From JACCTH01 sp035253825 (GTDB taxonomy: Bacteria; Actinomycetota; Acidimicrobiia; Spongiisociales; ZC4RG35), in the NCBI GenBank assembly GCA_035253825.1, contig DATFBM010000010.1:1-64000 (forward strand): a stretch of 64,000 bases of DNA. Reading direction: 5' to 3'. This document shows positions 16,990 to 25,442 of this stretch, piece after piece. Position numbers and translations under genes: made by a program. Below the pieces are notes generated by a model. It searched no databases, was not told the DNA's origin, and worked only from the letters and a program-made list of their open reading frames with translations. Position 1 is the stretch's first letter. Each line of letters starts with the position of its first letter.

Positions 16990-18024
16990 ATGACCAACAG
17001 GCTTATTTCCAGAGTGATGGAAAAGAGTGACCGAGAAACACTGGCGTCGCTCTTTGCCATCGACGCCAGGGCGCTGGCCGCGATGCGGATTGGACTTGCT
17101 GCCATTCTGCTCTACGACTCGATCGCCAGCCTGTCGAGTCCCGACGCTCGAGCCTCGGTTACATACACCGCAATCGCGGTGCTGCCCCTGGCGCTCGCCC
17201 TGCTGGTCGGCTTCAAGACCCGCTGGGTGACGGTGCTGACGTGGCTCATATATGGCATACCGATCCGCCAGGCCCTGATCGAGCCAGGTGTTGCCATCTT
17301 CTTGGGAAAGTACGTCCTGGCGCTGTTTCTGTTTTGGTCGATCTTTCTCCCGCTCGACGCCAGATGGTCGGTCGACGGAAGGGGGAGGGACCGAGAGCGC
17401 GGGAAGGTCCTCTCGATAGCGAGCGCGGCGGCTCTCATTCAGGTCTTCTTCATCTATTTCTTCTCCGGGATCAACAAAGACTTCCGGGAATGGGTGCTCG
17501 ATCCATCGGCAATGAAGACCGTGCTCGGGAGCACCGGATTTGGCAACGATCTCGGTCGCTACGTCGCCCAAGCCGATACCGCGATGGCGATCGTTTCCGT
17601 GCTGACCATCGTCCTCGAAGTCGTCGGAGCGTTGCTCCTCTTCGTCCCCGGAAGGCAGCTACCGCGGCTCAGAGTGATCCTGGTGGGAGCATTCATCGCC
17701 TTTCACCTCGGAATGGCGATATTCATGAATCTCGGCATTTTCCCCTTCGTGATGATCTCGATCTGGTTGCTTTTCCTGCCTTCATCCGTCTGGGACAGAG
17801 TTACCAACGAAGTGACCGGAGACGAGGCGCCGGCCGTCGATCGGAATCTGACTCGAAACGTCATTGCGGCTGCCGCCTTGCTGTACAGCACTGTCTCCAA
17901 CTACATCACCTGGGCGTTTTTCCCCGCCGAATCAGGTTGGGCGGGCCAGTGGCAGCAGGTTGGGGTGTATTTCCTGCTTTACCAGCAGTGGGCGATGTTC
18001 AGCATCCCCTCAACGCTCGCATAG
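16990..18024 (+). CDS. HTTM-domain membrane protein, apparently lacking its C-terminal part
   Basis: 344 residues with about eight hydrophobic helices. The N-terminus (FAIDARALAAMRIGLAAILLYD) and later segments match the HTTM domain shared with vitamin K-dependent gamma-carboxylase. It ends right after QQWAMF, where related proteins usually continue with a Phe-x-Pro-Asn-Pro-like stretch and a soluble region. The stop is nine bases from the convergent ygfZ stop, so the C-terminus may have been lost. ATG 16990 has AGGAG very close to it. Divergent from the GH13 gene. Function unknown. Confidence 0.75.
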   Translation: MTNRLISRVMEKSDRETLASLFAIDARALAAMRIGLAAILLYDSIASLSSPDARASVTYTAIAVLPLALALLVGFKTRWVTVLTWLIYGIPIRQALIEPGVAIFLGKYVLALFLFWSIFLPLDARWSVDGRGRDRERGKVLSIASAAALIQVFFIYFFSGINKDFREWVLDPSAMKTVLGSTGFGNDLGRYVAQADTAMAIVSVLTIVLEVVGALLLFVPGRQLPRLRVILVGAFIAFHLGMAIFMNLGIFPFVMISIWLLFLPSSVWDRVTNEVTGDEAPAVDRNLTRNVIAAAALLYSTVSNYITWAFFPAESGWAGQWQQVGVYFLLYQQWAMFSIPSTLA

Positions 18025-18033
18025 GTGACGTCG

Positions 18034-18867
18034 TCAGAGGACGGTGGCGGCGACTCCATCGACAACGATCTCGTCGCCGGGGTTGATCCGGCGATGGAGC
18101 AACCCAAGACCCACCGCACCTCCGGCGGTGGAAGCGACGGAGGTGATGGAGCCACCGGCGTCGGCAACGGCAGCAGGTACGGTGATCAGGCGATCGAGGC
18201 GAACGCGCCGGAGATGACGATTGACCCGGCCGTTGCGACTGTCGAGGCGAGCCACCAACTCCTGGCCGAGAAAGCAGCCCTTGCTGAAGGAGACGGCTTC
18301 TTCAACCAGCCCGGTTTCCTGGGGGATTGTGCCTTCGTCGACATCGATTCCCATGACCGGTTCTCCCGCCTCGATGCGGATCACGTTCCATTCGTCGAAC
18401 GAAAGCTCGGGCAGCTGGTGCCCCCCTCCCCCCTTCGGGGTACTCCCCCGGCCCCCCTCCCCCGTTCGGGGTACTCCCCCCAACGGTCGCTTCGCTTCCT
18501 GGGGGGAGAAGGGCGCTTCGCTTTCGGGGGAGAGAAACCCGTAAGCGAGATCGGGACCGACGATGGTCGTAACCGGAACCGGCTCGGCGATCGTGGCCTT
18601 CACTCGGATCTTGTAATGGGCAAGATCATCAGCCACTTTCTTCCCCCACCCGGCGTCGGTGACCACCTCGACTCGCTCTCCCACGCCGGTGATCCACAGC
18701 AATGCCCGCAGCTTTCCCTGCGGGGCCAACAAGAAGGAGCGCACCGGCGTGGTCGGGTCCAGTTTCGAGAGGTCCTGGCTCACGAGCCCGTCGAGAAAGG
18801 CGATGGCCTGGGGCCCTTCCACCACCACCATCTCGTGGATGCCCTCGATTTGTCGCCGGTCAGGCAT
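18034..18867 (-). CDS. ygfZ: YgfZ/GcvT-family folate-binding iron-sulfur assembly protein with in-frame repeat insertion
   Basis: 277 residues. YgfZ proteins bind tetrahydrofolate and support iron-sulfur enzyme maturation. The diagnostic motif KGCFLGQE lies near residues 192-199. The N-terminus has the GcvT-like fold (FLDGLVSQDLSKLDP). Between the normal LAYGF and ELSFDEWNVIRI segments there are about 40 residues (about 110-149) rich in Gly, Pro, Arg and Lys. Their DNA is copy B of the GC-rich mosaic repeat, read in frame. ATG 18867 overlaps the trpE stop by 8 bases. Whether the product is active with this insertion is not known. Confidence 0.85.
   Translation of the reverse strand: MPDRRQIEGIHEMVVVEGPQAIAFLDGLVSQDLSKLDPTTPVRSFLLAPQGKLRALLWITGVGERVEVVTDAGWGKKVADDLAHYKIRVKATIAEPVPVTTIVGPDLAYGFLSPESEAPFSPQEAKRPLGGVPRTGEGGRGSTPKGGGGHQLPELSFDEWNVIRIEAGEPVMGIDVDEGTIPQETGLVEEAVSFSKGCFLGQELVARLDSRNGRVNRHLRRVRLDRLITVPAAVADAGGSITSVASTAGGAVGLGLLHRRINPGDEIVVDGVAATVL
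18421..18540. repeat. GC-rich mosaic palindromic element, copy B (inside ygfZ)
   Basis: Two tandem ~30-base modules of the form CCCCCCTCCCCC-N-TTCGGGGTACTCCCCC come first, followed by CAACGGTCGCTTCGCTTCCT and GGGGGGAGAA. CTCCCCCC and GGGGGGAG form a perfect 8-base-pair stem around a loop of about 19 bases. The second module and loop match copy C at roughly 50 of 60 positions. The element spans about 120 bases, a multiple of three, and keeps the ygfZ frame open. Confidence 0.85.
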
Positions 18868-20320
18868 TTGCCGCTGCCTCCACGGCTGCCAGGCCGGCGG
18901 CAGCCTTGCTCATTGTCTCCTCGTACTCGGTGGCCGGATCCGAGTCGGCGACGATGCCGGCCCCGGCCTGGACCCAGGCCTGGCCACCGGAAATGACCAC
19001 CGTGCGCAGGCAGATGGCGGTATCGACGTTGCCCGAGAAGTCGATGTAGCCCAGCGCCCCCGCGTACGGACCCCGAGCCACCGGTTCCAGCCGGTCGATG
19101 ATCTCCATGGCCGCCACTTTCGGCGCTCCAGAGACGGTCCCGTGAGGAAAGGTCGCCCGCAGCACATCAACCGGTCCGACGCCGGCTCGCAGCTTCCCCG
19201 AGATGCCCGAGACGAGATGCATCACATGGGAGTAACGCTCCACCACCATCAGTTCATCCACCGCCACCGTGCCGAACTCACAGACCCGCCCGAGGTCGTT
19301 ACGGGCGAGGTCAACCAGCATCACATGTTCAGCCCGCTCCTTGGGATCGGCCCGCAGCTCTTCTTCCAAAGCCAGGTCGCGGTCCGGGCTCTCTCCCCGG
19401 GGACGGGTCCCGGCGATGGGCCGGCTGAACACCTGTCCCTCCCGCACCCGCGTCATCAGCTCGGGTGAGGATCCCGCCACCGCGATCTCCGGCGTTCGGT
19501 AGAAGAAGAGGTACGGGGAGGGGTTGACCACCCGTAGCCAGCGATAGACCATGAAGGGGTCGCCGTCGAACGACATCGCCAATCGTTGCGAGACCACGAT
19601 TTGAAAAGCGTCGCCGGCGACGATCGACTCCTTGGCCGAACGCACCGCCGCTTCGAACTCGGCCCGGCTCATCGTCGAGGAATGATTGGTACTGGCCTGA
19701 CGCCCCTGGTCGAAGGGAAGCGCCCGATAGGGTCGGGAGTGGCCCAGCCGACTGGTCGCCCTCTCGAGCTCGACGAGCGCAGCCGCGTAATCGGCTTCGA
19801 GATCGTCGCCCACCAGTACGTTGCGAACCAGGGTCAGAGACTGTGAGACTCGGTCGAAGGCCGCCAGGGATCCCACCGCCTGCCAGGACATCTCCGGCAG
19901 CCGCCGGTCGTCCAGGGGACGGTTGGGAAGATGTTCGATGTAGCGAACGGTGTCATAGCCGAGGTACCCCACCAACCCCGAGTGGAGGGGCGGCAGACCA
20001 GGAAGATCGGCGGCCCGGACCCGGCTGACCAACTCTTCCAGAGCACCCAAAGGGTCCCCACTGCTGATCTGCTGTTGGGAGTCGACCTGGCCTTCACGGG
20101 AGGTGAGCGTGAAGAGGGGATCCCAGCCGATAAACGACCAGCGAGCCCAGTTCTCGCCTCCCTCCACCGACTCGAGAAGGAACCCGGGGTCGGCCCCGAC
20201 CAGTTTCTCGAAAGCAGAAACCGGCGTCTCCCGATCGGCCAGAACCTTCGTCCATACCGGCACCAGCGGATACGACTTGGCTAGGGCCATGAATTCGTCA
20301 CGACTTGGATGACAGATCAT
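18860..20320 (-). CDS. trpE: Anthranilate synthase component I
   Basis: 486 residues. Makes anthranilate from chorismate with a glutaminase partner (TrpG, not in this window). The feedback-inhibition site LLESVEGGENWARWSF lies near residues 49-64. The chorismate-binding core contains FSRPIAGTRPRG, RNDLGRVCEFG and FPHGTVSGAPK. The true start is the ATG at 20320, which shares one base with the stop of the CcdA-like gene; an open frame continues upstream to 21007 but is antisense noise over that gene. It lies apart from trpCFBA, separated by ygfZ, the HTTM gene and the GH13 gene. Confidence 0.96.
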   Translation of the reverse strand: MICHPSRDEFMALAKSYPLVPVWTKVLADRETPVSAFEKLVGADPGFLLESVEGGENWARWSFIGWDPLFTLTSREGQVDSQQQISSGDPLGALEELVSRVRAADLPGLPPLHSGLVGYLGYDTVRYIEHLPNRPLDDRRLPEMSWQAVGSLAAFDRVSQSLTLVRNVLVGDDLEADYAAALVELERATSRLGHSRPYRALPFDQGRQASTNHSSTMSRAEFEAAVRSAKESIVAGDAFQIVVSQRLAMSFDGDPFMVYRWLRVVNPSPYLFFYRTPEIAVAGSSPELMTRVREGQVFSRPIAGTRPRGESPDRDLALEEELRADPKERAEHVMLVDLARNDLGRVCEFGTVAVDELMVVERYSHVMHLVSGISGKLRAGVGPVDVLRATFPHGTVSGAPKVAAMEIIDRLEPVARGPYAGALGYIDFSGNVDTAICLRTVVISGGQAWVQAGAGIVADSDPATEYEETMSKAAAGLAAVEAAANA

Positions 20321-21078
20321 CAGATCTCCGCCAGATTTTCGAGAAATGGGATCCGGACGATGACATCGGTGACGGCTGAGGAGACCCGGTTGAGATTGCC
20401 GGTCAGCATCACCAGCCCGAAGACGGCCAGTAGGGCACCGGAAGCGATGTTGATCGGTTTTAGATAAGGCCGGGTGCGACGCAATATCCGATGCATGCCC
20501 AGAGCGGAAAGCAAGAACGGTGTCCCCAGGCCCAGGGAGTAGGAGACGAGGAGGGCAACCCCCTCCCCCAACGTCTCCCGCGTGGCGGCGGTAGCGAGGA
20601 CGACGGTGAGGATTGGACCAATGCAAGGCGTCCACCCAAAGGCGAAGGCGGCGCCCATGACCGGAGGGGCGAACGCACCGAGCCGGGAGGGGCGTACCTG
20701 GGGCCGGTAATCCCGACTCAGAGGGCGTAACAAGCCCCGTTCCGAGATTGCCAGGGCGATCATCACCAACCCAAAAACGAGCACCACTCCCCCGGCGATG
20801 CGACTGGCCAGCGGAAGGTGAGCCGAGAGGAAACGTCCCAGTGAGGTGGCTGTCGCCCCGAAGGCGGCGAAGACGATCGTGAATCCGGCGATGAAAAGGG
20901 CGATCACCCACAGCATCCGCCGGGTCGATACGGCTCCTTCTTCGAGCGAGGCGACCGAATACCCCGACATCATCGAGAGGTAGCCCGGAACCAATGGCAA
21001 CACACAAGGAGAAAGAAACGAAAGAACGCCCCCTCCGAAGGCGATGAACAACTGCAGAAAGAGCGAAGCGTCAGCCAT
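20320..21078 (-). CDS. ccdA: CcdA-like cytochrome c biogenesis / thiol-disulfide transporter
   Basis: 252 residues with six hydrophobic helices. The two hallmark segments are FLSPCVLPLVPGY (about 20-32) and FGWTPCIGPIL (about 140-150), each holding one of the redox cysteines that carry electrons across the membrane to cytochrome c maturation or other thiol proteins. ATG 21078 begins just before the first helix. The frame extends upstream to 21246 over the divergent MFS start, which is not credible. The stop is fused with the trpE ATG (TGATG). Confidence 0.93.
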   Translation of the reverse strand: MADASLFLQLFIAFGGGVLSFLSPCVLPLVPGYLSMMSGYSVASLEEGAVSTRRMLWVIALFIAGFTIVFAAFGATATSLGRFLSAHLPLASRIAGGVVLVFGLVMIALAISERGLLRPLSRDYRPQVRPSRLGAFAPPVMGAAFAFGWTPCIGPILTVVLATAATRETLGEGVALLVSYSLGLGTPFLLSALGMHRILRRTRPYLKPINIASGALLAVFGLVMLTGNLNRVSSAVTDVIVRIPFLENLAEI

Positions 21079-21142
21079 GGCGTGGTACCTGCGACCATGT
21101 TCGCACGAGCCCTTTCGAAACTGACATCTCCGAAGGCCCCCG

Positions 21143-22474
21143 TTGAAACCGCTCCTCGACCCCATCCTTCCCTCCGCTCGTTTCGGTCCCAGTGATCGCG
21201 CCCTGACGGTGACGATGTGGCTGGTCGGGTTCGTGCAGGGGTTCACCCAGGCTCAGCCGGCGGCGACACTGCCGTTCACCCGAGCCGGGCTCGGTCTCAG
21301 CCAGGCCGACATCAGCTCACTCCTCGCCTGGGCCCGACTGGGGAGCCTGCTGGCGGTGGGGCTGTCAATCTGGGCGGACCGATCGGGCCGGCGTCGACCA
21401 TTGCTGGCGGCCTATGCGCTCCTGGTGGTGGCGAGCGCCGCCGGCGGACTGGTGACCTCCCCGATTCAGTTCGGTCTGTCGCAAGGATTGGTGAGGGGGG
21501 CCACCTCGGGTTTGTCGACTCTCGGTGTGGTCTGGCTGGCCGAACATCTGGCTCCCCGGATCCGTGCCTACGGGGTCGGGATCTATGGGGCGGCGGGGAG
21601 CTTTGGGGCCGGGCTGGCGGTGATTGGATTGCCCCTGGCCGAAGCCAACTGGCGGATTCCCTACTTTCTCACCGGGGCCGGCCTGGTCTTGCTCCCCGTT
21701 CTGGCCTACCGCATACGAGAGGCGAGAGACCCCGGAACCTTCCCGCCCCGCAGGGTGGACACCAGCTTTCTGCAGACCCCGGTTTTTTTGGTTGCCGCCC
21801 TGACTTCGCTGCTCCCCTCGGCTTTCTCTTCTCTCGGACTGGCCTTCCTCACCGAGCGATTGGTCAACCAAGTGGGCCTGACCTCGGGCGAGGCGGTGTT
21901 GCTGACTCTTTCCGGAGGAACCGTCGGCGCCGTCGGGTTCTTTCTCGGCGGACGCTTGGCGGACACCTGGGGAAGGCGCCCGACAACAATCCTCGCTCTG
22001 CTCTCGATTCTCAGCGGCGGCGTCGCCGTCTACAACCTGGGATCGGTCTCACTGCTATTCCCGGCGCTGGTCGTTTCCTCCTTCGGTTCCTTCGCCTACG
22101 TCCCCGCCGCCTCGATCCATCGCGCCGAGCTTTTCCGCCCTGACCAGCGGGCTACTGCCAGCTCGGCCCTCACCTGGGTCGGGACTCTTGGCTCCGCGAT
22201 TGGGCTGCTCACTGGAGGTCTGATGATCGATCGCCTCGGGCTGAGCGCCACTATGGCTTCGCTGGGCTCGGCTGTGCTAGTGGCGGCTCTGCTGACCCTG
22301 CGTCTCCCCGAGACACGCGGCCTCCTCCTCGATCGTTGGGAAGACACCGGGGAGGAGGACCAGCAGCCGAGCCAAGATCATGAGACCGATCGCCCACCAA
22401 ACACCGCCCAAACCCCACCCGCTCCGAACGACGACGACGAGAAGCCCAGCGGTGGCGAGGAGCCCCAGGCCTGA
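21143..22474 (+). CDS. Major facilitator superfamily transporter
   Basis: 443 residues with about twelve hydrophobic helices. The MFS loop 2-3 signature (SIWADRSGRRRP, about 73-84) has a matching copy in the second half (GGRLADTWGRRP). The start is a TTG at 21143; a downstream ATG before the first helix (TMWLVGFVQGF) is possible. The last ~50 residues are hydrophilic (Glu, Asp, Pro, Gln) and lie antisense to the end of the convergent MATE gene, an overlap of 198 bases. The substrate cannot be predicted. Confidence 0.88.
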   Translation: MKPLLDPILPSARFGPSDRALTVTMWLVGFVQGFTQAQPAATLPFTRAGLGLSQADISSLLAWARLGSLLAVGLSIWADRSGRRRPLLAAYALLVVASAAGGLVTSPIQFGLSQGLVRGATSGLSTLGVVWLAEHLAPRIRAYGVGIYGAAGSFGAGLAVIGLPLAEANWRIPYFLTGAGLVLLPVLAYRIREARDPGTFPPRRVDTSFLQTPVFLVAALTSLLPSAFSSLGLAFLTERLVNQVGLTSGEAVLLTLSGGTVGAVGFFLGGRLADTWGRRPTTILALLSILSGGVAVYNLGSVSLLFPALVVSSFGSFAYVPAASIHRAELFRPDQRATASSALTWVGTLGSAIGLLTGGLMIDRLGLSATMASLGSAVLVAALLTLRLPETRGLLLDRWEDTGEEDQQPSQDHETDRPPNTAQTPPAPNDDDEKPSGGEEPQA

Positions 22475-23599
22475 CGATGCCATCATCCGGGCGAGCCGAA
22501 GCTGACCGAGCACGACGCCGTCGAGAACCCACAACCAGGCGGCGGGGACCGCCAGGATCGCCAGCACCGAGGTGACACTGCCAAGCTCAGATGCCACCGC
22601 TTGGGTGGGGGCGAATATGGCTGCCAGCGGAGGCCCGGAGACCAGCCAGAGTCCCGCCAGTACCACCCCCATCAGGCTCCCCCACCAGAGCAGCCGTCTG
22701 ATGACATCAGTCTCTCCCTCGAGATCACCCCGGCCGGTGGCCTCGGCCACCAAGGTTTGGGCGGCGATGGCCAGCCCGTCGACCAACATCGCTGACAGGA
22801 ACCAGGTCTCACGAAGGATCTGATGGGCAGCGAGGGCGTCGACGCCGATTCGGGCCACAGCCGCAGTGGAAATCGAAAGCGTCGATACCAGAAAGAGCGT
22901 CCGAGCGGTGATAAGGGCGCCGGGTCGAAGCAGGCTGTGGAGGCTGGCGAAACCGGACCATGACAAGATCCCCAGGCGCCGCTTGAGATAGACGACGAAG
23001 GCCCCCGCCCCGATGAATTGAGCGGCGACCGAGCCGAGCGCCGCGCCGCTCACTCCCATGTCCAGGCCGAAGATGAAGATCGGGTCGATCACGGCGTTGA
23101 GGGCGTTGATGACGACCGTGATCAGGAGTGGGGTGCGAGTGTCGGCCAATCCGCGGAATGACCCGTGGCCGGCGAGGATCACCAGCACGGCAGGAGCGGC
23201 GAGCGCCTTGATGCGGAGATAGTCAAGGGCGGGAGCCATCACCTCGGGACCGGTCTGGACCAGCAGCAGGATCGGACGGGCGAACAGGATCAAGATCAGG
23301 GTCGTGATGATTCCCAGGCCGATGGCGAGAACCAGCGACGAGGAAATCACCTCACTCGCCCTTTCTCGATCCCCTGCCCCCTGTGCTCGCGCCACCATCG
23401 GGGTGGTGACATAGGCGAGAAAATTGAAAACGACGAAGACGAAGCCGAAGACAGCTCCGTTGACGGCCAGTGCCCCCAGGGCACTGGCGCCTAGCTGGGA
23501 GACGAAGAAAGTATCGGCCAGGGAGAGCAGGGGCTCAGCCGCGAGCGCACCCAACGCCGGAATGGCAAGGGCAAAGATCCGGCGGTCGATGCTTCGCAT
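22277..23599 (-). CDS. MATE family efflux transporter
   Basis: 440 residues and about twelve membrane helices with the MATE N-terminus (RIFALAIPALGALAAEPLLS), the loop PMVARAQGAGD and the central GLADTRTPLL segment. Proteins of this DinF-like branch export cationic drugs or other organic compounds using ion gradients. ATG 23599 is fused to the nth stop (ATGA), so the two genes are probably co-transcribed. Its 3' end overlaps the convergent MFS gene by 198 bases, including its last helix. Confidence 0.93.
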   Translation of the reverse strand: MRSIDRRIFALAIPALGALAAEPLLSLADTFFVSQLGASALGALAVNGAVFGFVFVVFNFLAYVTTPMVARAQGAGDRERASEVISSSLVLAIGLGIITTLILILFARPILLLVQTGPEVMAPALDYLRIKALAAPAVLVILAGHGSFRGLADTRTPLLITVVINALNAVIDPIFIFGLDMGVSGAALGSVAAQFIGAGAFVVYLKRRLGILSWSGFASLHSLLRPGALITARTLFLVSTLSISTAAVARIGVDALAAHQILRETWFLSAMLVDGLAIAAQTLVAEATGRGDLEGETDVIRRLLWWGSLMGVVLAGLWLVSGPPLAAIFAPTQAVASELGSVTSVLAILAVPAAWLWVLDGVVLGQLRLARMMASSGLGLLATAGLLVVVVRSGWGLGGVWWAIGLMILARLLVLLPGVFPTIEEEAACLGETQGQQSRH

Positions 23600-24267
23600 C
23601 AGATGCGCTTGAACGGCCACTGACAGATGCGGTTGAGCTCGCACTCGGGGCACCGGGGACGGCGAGCCTCGCAGATGTCGCGTCCGAACTGGATAAAGCG
23701 CATCGATATCCCCGACCAGGACTTGCGTGGATAGAGCGCCTTCAAATCGGCCTCGATCTTCACCGGGTCTTTGTTGGCCGTGAGGTCGAGGCGCCCCGCC
23801 ACGCGTCGAACGTGGGTGTCGACGGCGATGGCGGGAGCGGCGAATGCCTCGGCCAACACAACGCTGGCAGTTTTGCGGCCGACCCCCCGCAGGGTCACCA
23901 GCTCCTCGAGCCGATCGGGCACCACCCCTCCGAACCTCTCTTCTAGGTCCTTCGAAAGAGCGATGATCGACTTCGTCTTCTGCCGATAGAAGCCGGACGA
24001 GAAGATGATCTGCTCGACCTCCTCCGGGTTGGCGGCCGCAAGATCGGCGGGGGTGGGAAAGCGGGCGAAAAGCACAGGACTGATGCGGTTGACGTTCTCG
24101 TCGGTGGTCTGCGCCGACATCACGGTCACCACCAGGAGCTGCCAAGGATCCTGATAGTCGAGGGCGGTGCCGATGTCGGGATACCGCTCCTTCAATAAGG
24201 CGAGGATGCGGTTGGCACGCCGGCGAGCAGCCGGGGTTGGCGGAGGAGGTGAGGGCTTGAGAGGCAA
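23599..24267 (-). CDS. nth: Endonuclease III
   Basis: Base-excision repair glycosylase/AP lyase for oxidised pyrimidines, 222 residues. The helix-hairpin-helix motif LRGVGRKTAS contains catalytic Lys132, and the catalytic Asp is Asp150 in VDTHVRRV. The C-terminal 4Fe-4S cluster cysteines are Cys199, 206, 209 and 215 (C-x6-C-x2-C-x5-C). The first 12 residues are Pro-rich. It is coupled to the downstream MATE gene and divergent from the DMT transporter. Confidence 0.97.
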   Translation of the reverse strand: MPLKPSPPPPTPAARRRANRILALLKERYPDIGTALDYQDPWQLLVVTVMSAQTTDENVNRISPVLFARFPTPADLAAANPEEVEQIIFSSGFYRQKTKSIIALSKDLEERFGGVVPDRLEELVTLRGVGRKTASVVLAEAFAAPAIAVDTHVRRVAGRLDLTANKDPVKIEADLKALYPRKSWSGISMRFIQFGRDICEARRPRCPECELNRICQWPFKRI

Positions 24268-24304
24268 GGGCTCGATGGTATGAGGCTCCTAGCCTTCCCG
24301 GCCC

Positions 24305-25168
24305 TTGCTCTCTCGCACCACCCGGGCCGGACTGGCCATTGCCGCCGCCTCCTTCCTGTTCGGCTCGACTTTCGTCGTCATCAAGGATGCGGTGGCGAGT
24401 TTCCCCCCGATCTCCTTCGTCACCTGGCGTTTCCTCCTCGGAGGATTGGTCCTGATGGTGTTCGTGCCTCCACGGGGAAAGGCGGTGTGGCGGGATGGGG
24501 CAGTGGCGGGGTCGTTGCTCTTCGTCGGCTACAGCCTGCAGACCGCCGGTCTCGTCACCACCGGCGCATCGAACTCGGCGCTCATCACCGGGCTTTTCAT
24601 CATCATCACGCCGCTGCTGGCGGCCTTCCTTTATCGCCGGAGTCCCTCCCTTGGTGTCGAAGCCGCCGCCCTCCTCGCTTTTGTCGGAGTGGTCTTCCTC
24701 ACTTACCGCCCAGGAACCGCTTTGGTGCGCGGCGACCTTTTGACAGTTGGGGCCGCGGTCGCCTTCGCCGGGCACATCATCGCCCTCGACCGCCTGGCCA
24801 GCCGGCACTCGCTGGTCTCCTTCACCGCCGTGCAGCTGTTGATCACCGGCGTCCTCGCCTTTCCACTTGCCGCCGCCATCGAGGGGATCCCACTGCCCGG
24901 CCGCCGCCAGCTGCCGGCGATTTTGATCACCGCCCTCGGGGTTTCGATCGGCGGCTATCTCCTCCAGTTATGGGCGCAAACGATCATCAGCCCTTCTCGC
25001 ACCGCCATCCTCTTGGCCCTTGAGCCCGCCTTCGCGGTGGCGACCGCGGCCGTGGTCCTCAGTGAGCGATTGACCGTGGCGGGCTGGGTGGGCGCCGGCC
25101 TCATCATGGTGGCGATCTTGTTGGTTATCCGGTTCGGTGCCGCTGAAGTCGCCGGTAAAGATGAGTGA
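24305..25168 (+). CDS. EamA/DMT-family permease
   Basis: 287 residues and ten hydrophobic helices in two EamA halves (first starting GLAIAAASFLFGSTFVVIKD, second around HIIALDRLASRHSL). The signature near the end of each half (SALITGLFIIITPLLAA and SRTAILLALEPAFAVATAA) is clear. The apparent start is TTG 24305; no ribosome site is strong. Substrate unknown; relatives export amino acids or other metabolites. The 3' end overlaps a small convergent membrane gene by 44 bases. Confidence 0.9.
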   Translation: MLSRTTRAGLAIAAASFLFGSTFVVIKDAVASFPPISFVTWRFLLGGLVLMVFVPPRGKAVWRDGAVAGSLLFVGYSLQTAGLVTTGASNSALITGLFIIITPLLAAFLYRRSPSLGVEAAALLAFVGVVFLTYRPGTALVRGDLLTVGAAVAFAGHIIALDRLASRHSLVSFTAVQLLITGVLAFPLAAAIEGIPLPGRRQLPAILITALGVSIGGYLLQLWAQTIISPSRTAILLALEPAFAVATAAVVLSERLTVAGWVGAGLIMVAILLVIRFGAAEVAGKDE

Positions 25169-25391
25169 CGATTCTGATGAGCGCTACCACCACCATCAAC
25201 GAGATCACCAGGTATACCGCCAGCGCCGGGCCGGCGGTATAGCGCTCGGGGCAGGCCGAGAGCCCACCCTCGCAGAGCCCGTAACCGGTTCCTCCCCGCA
25301 GCAGATCGAGAAGGACCAGGATGGGCAGCGCCGCCAGTCCGATCGCCAGCAGCACGAGCAGCAACAAGAGGGCTCGGACCCACACCATCAT
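25125..25391 (-). CDS. Small two-helix membrane protein of unknown function
   Basis: 88 residues. Two hydrophobic helices (about 6-28 and 55-76) flank an extracytoplasmic-looking loop with two Cys (YGLCEGGLSACPERY). Two adjacent ATG codons start it (25391 or 25388). The last 44 bases are antisense to the end of the DMT permease gene. It is divergent from the ThyX-like gene 51 bases away. I do not know a named family, but the well-formed helices and Cys-bearing loop suggest a real gene. Confidence 0.6.
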   Translation of the reverse strand: MMVWVRALLLLLVLLAIGLAALPILVLLDLLRGGTGYGLCEGGLSACPERYTAGPALAVYLVISLMVVVALIRIVTHLYRRLQRHRTG

Positions 25392-25442
25392 GCGTTAACG
25401 CTACCGGCCGCAGCGGCATCGCTCGGTACACTCGACTGTCCT

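Noticed and set aside
20321..21007. Upstream extension of trpE
   Set aside because: The CcdA-like gene occupies this DNA with clear motifs, and trpE homology begins at the ATG at 20320.
23600..24808. Upstream extension of the MATE gene
   Set aside because: It would overlay nth, whose motifs are certain; the extension is low-complexity.
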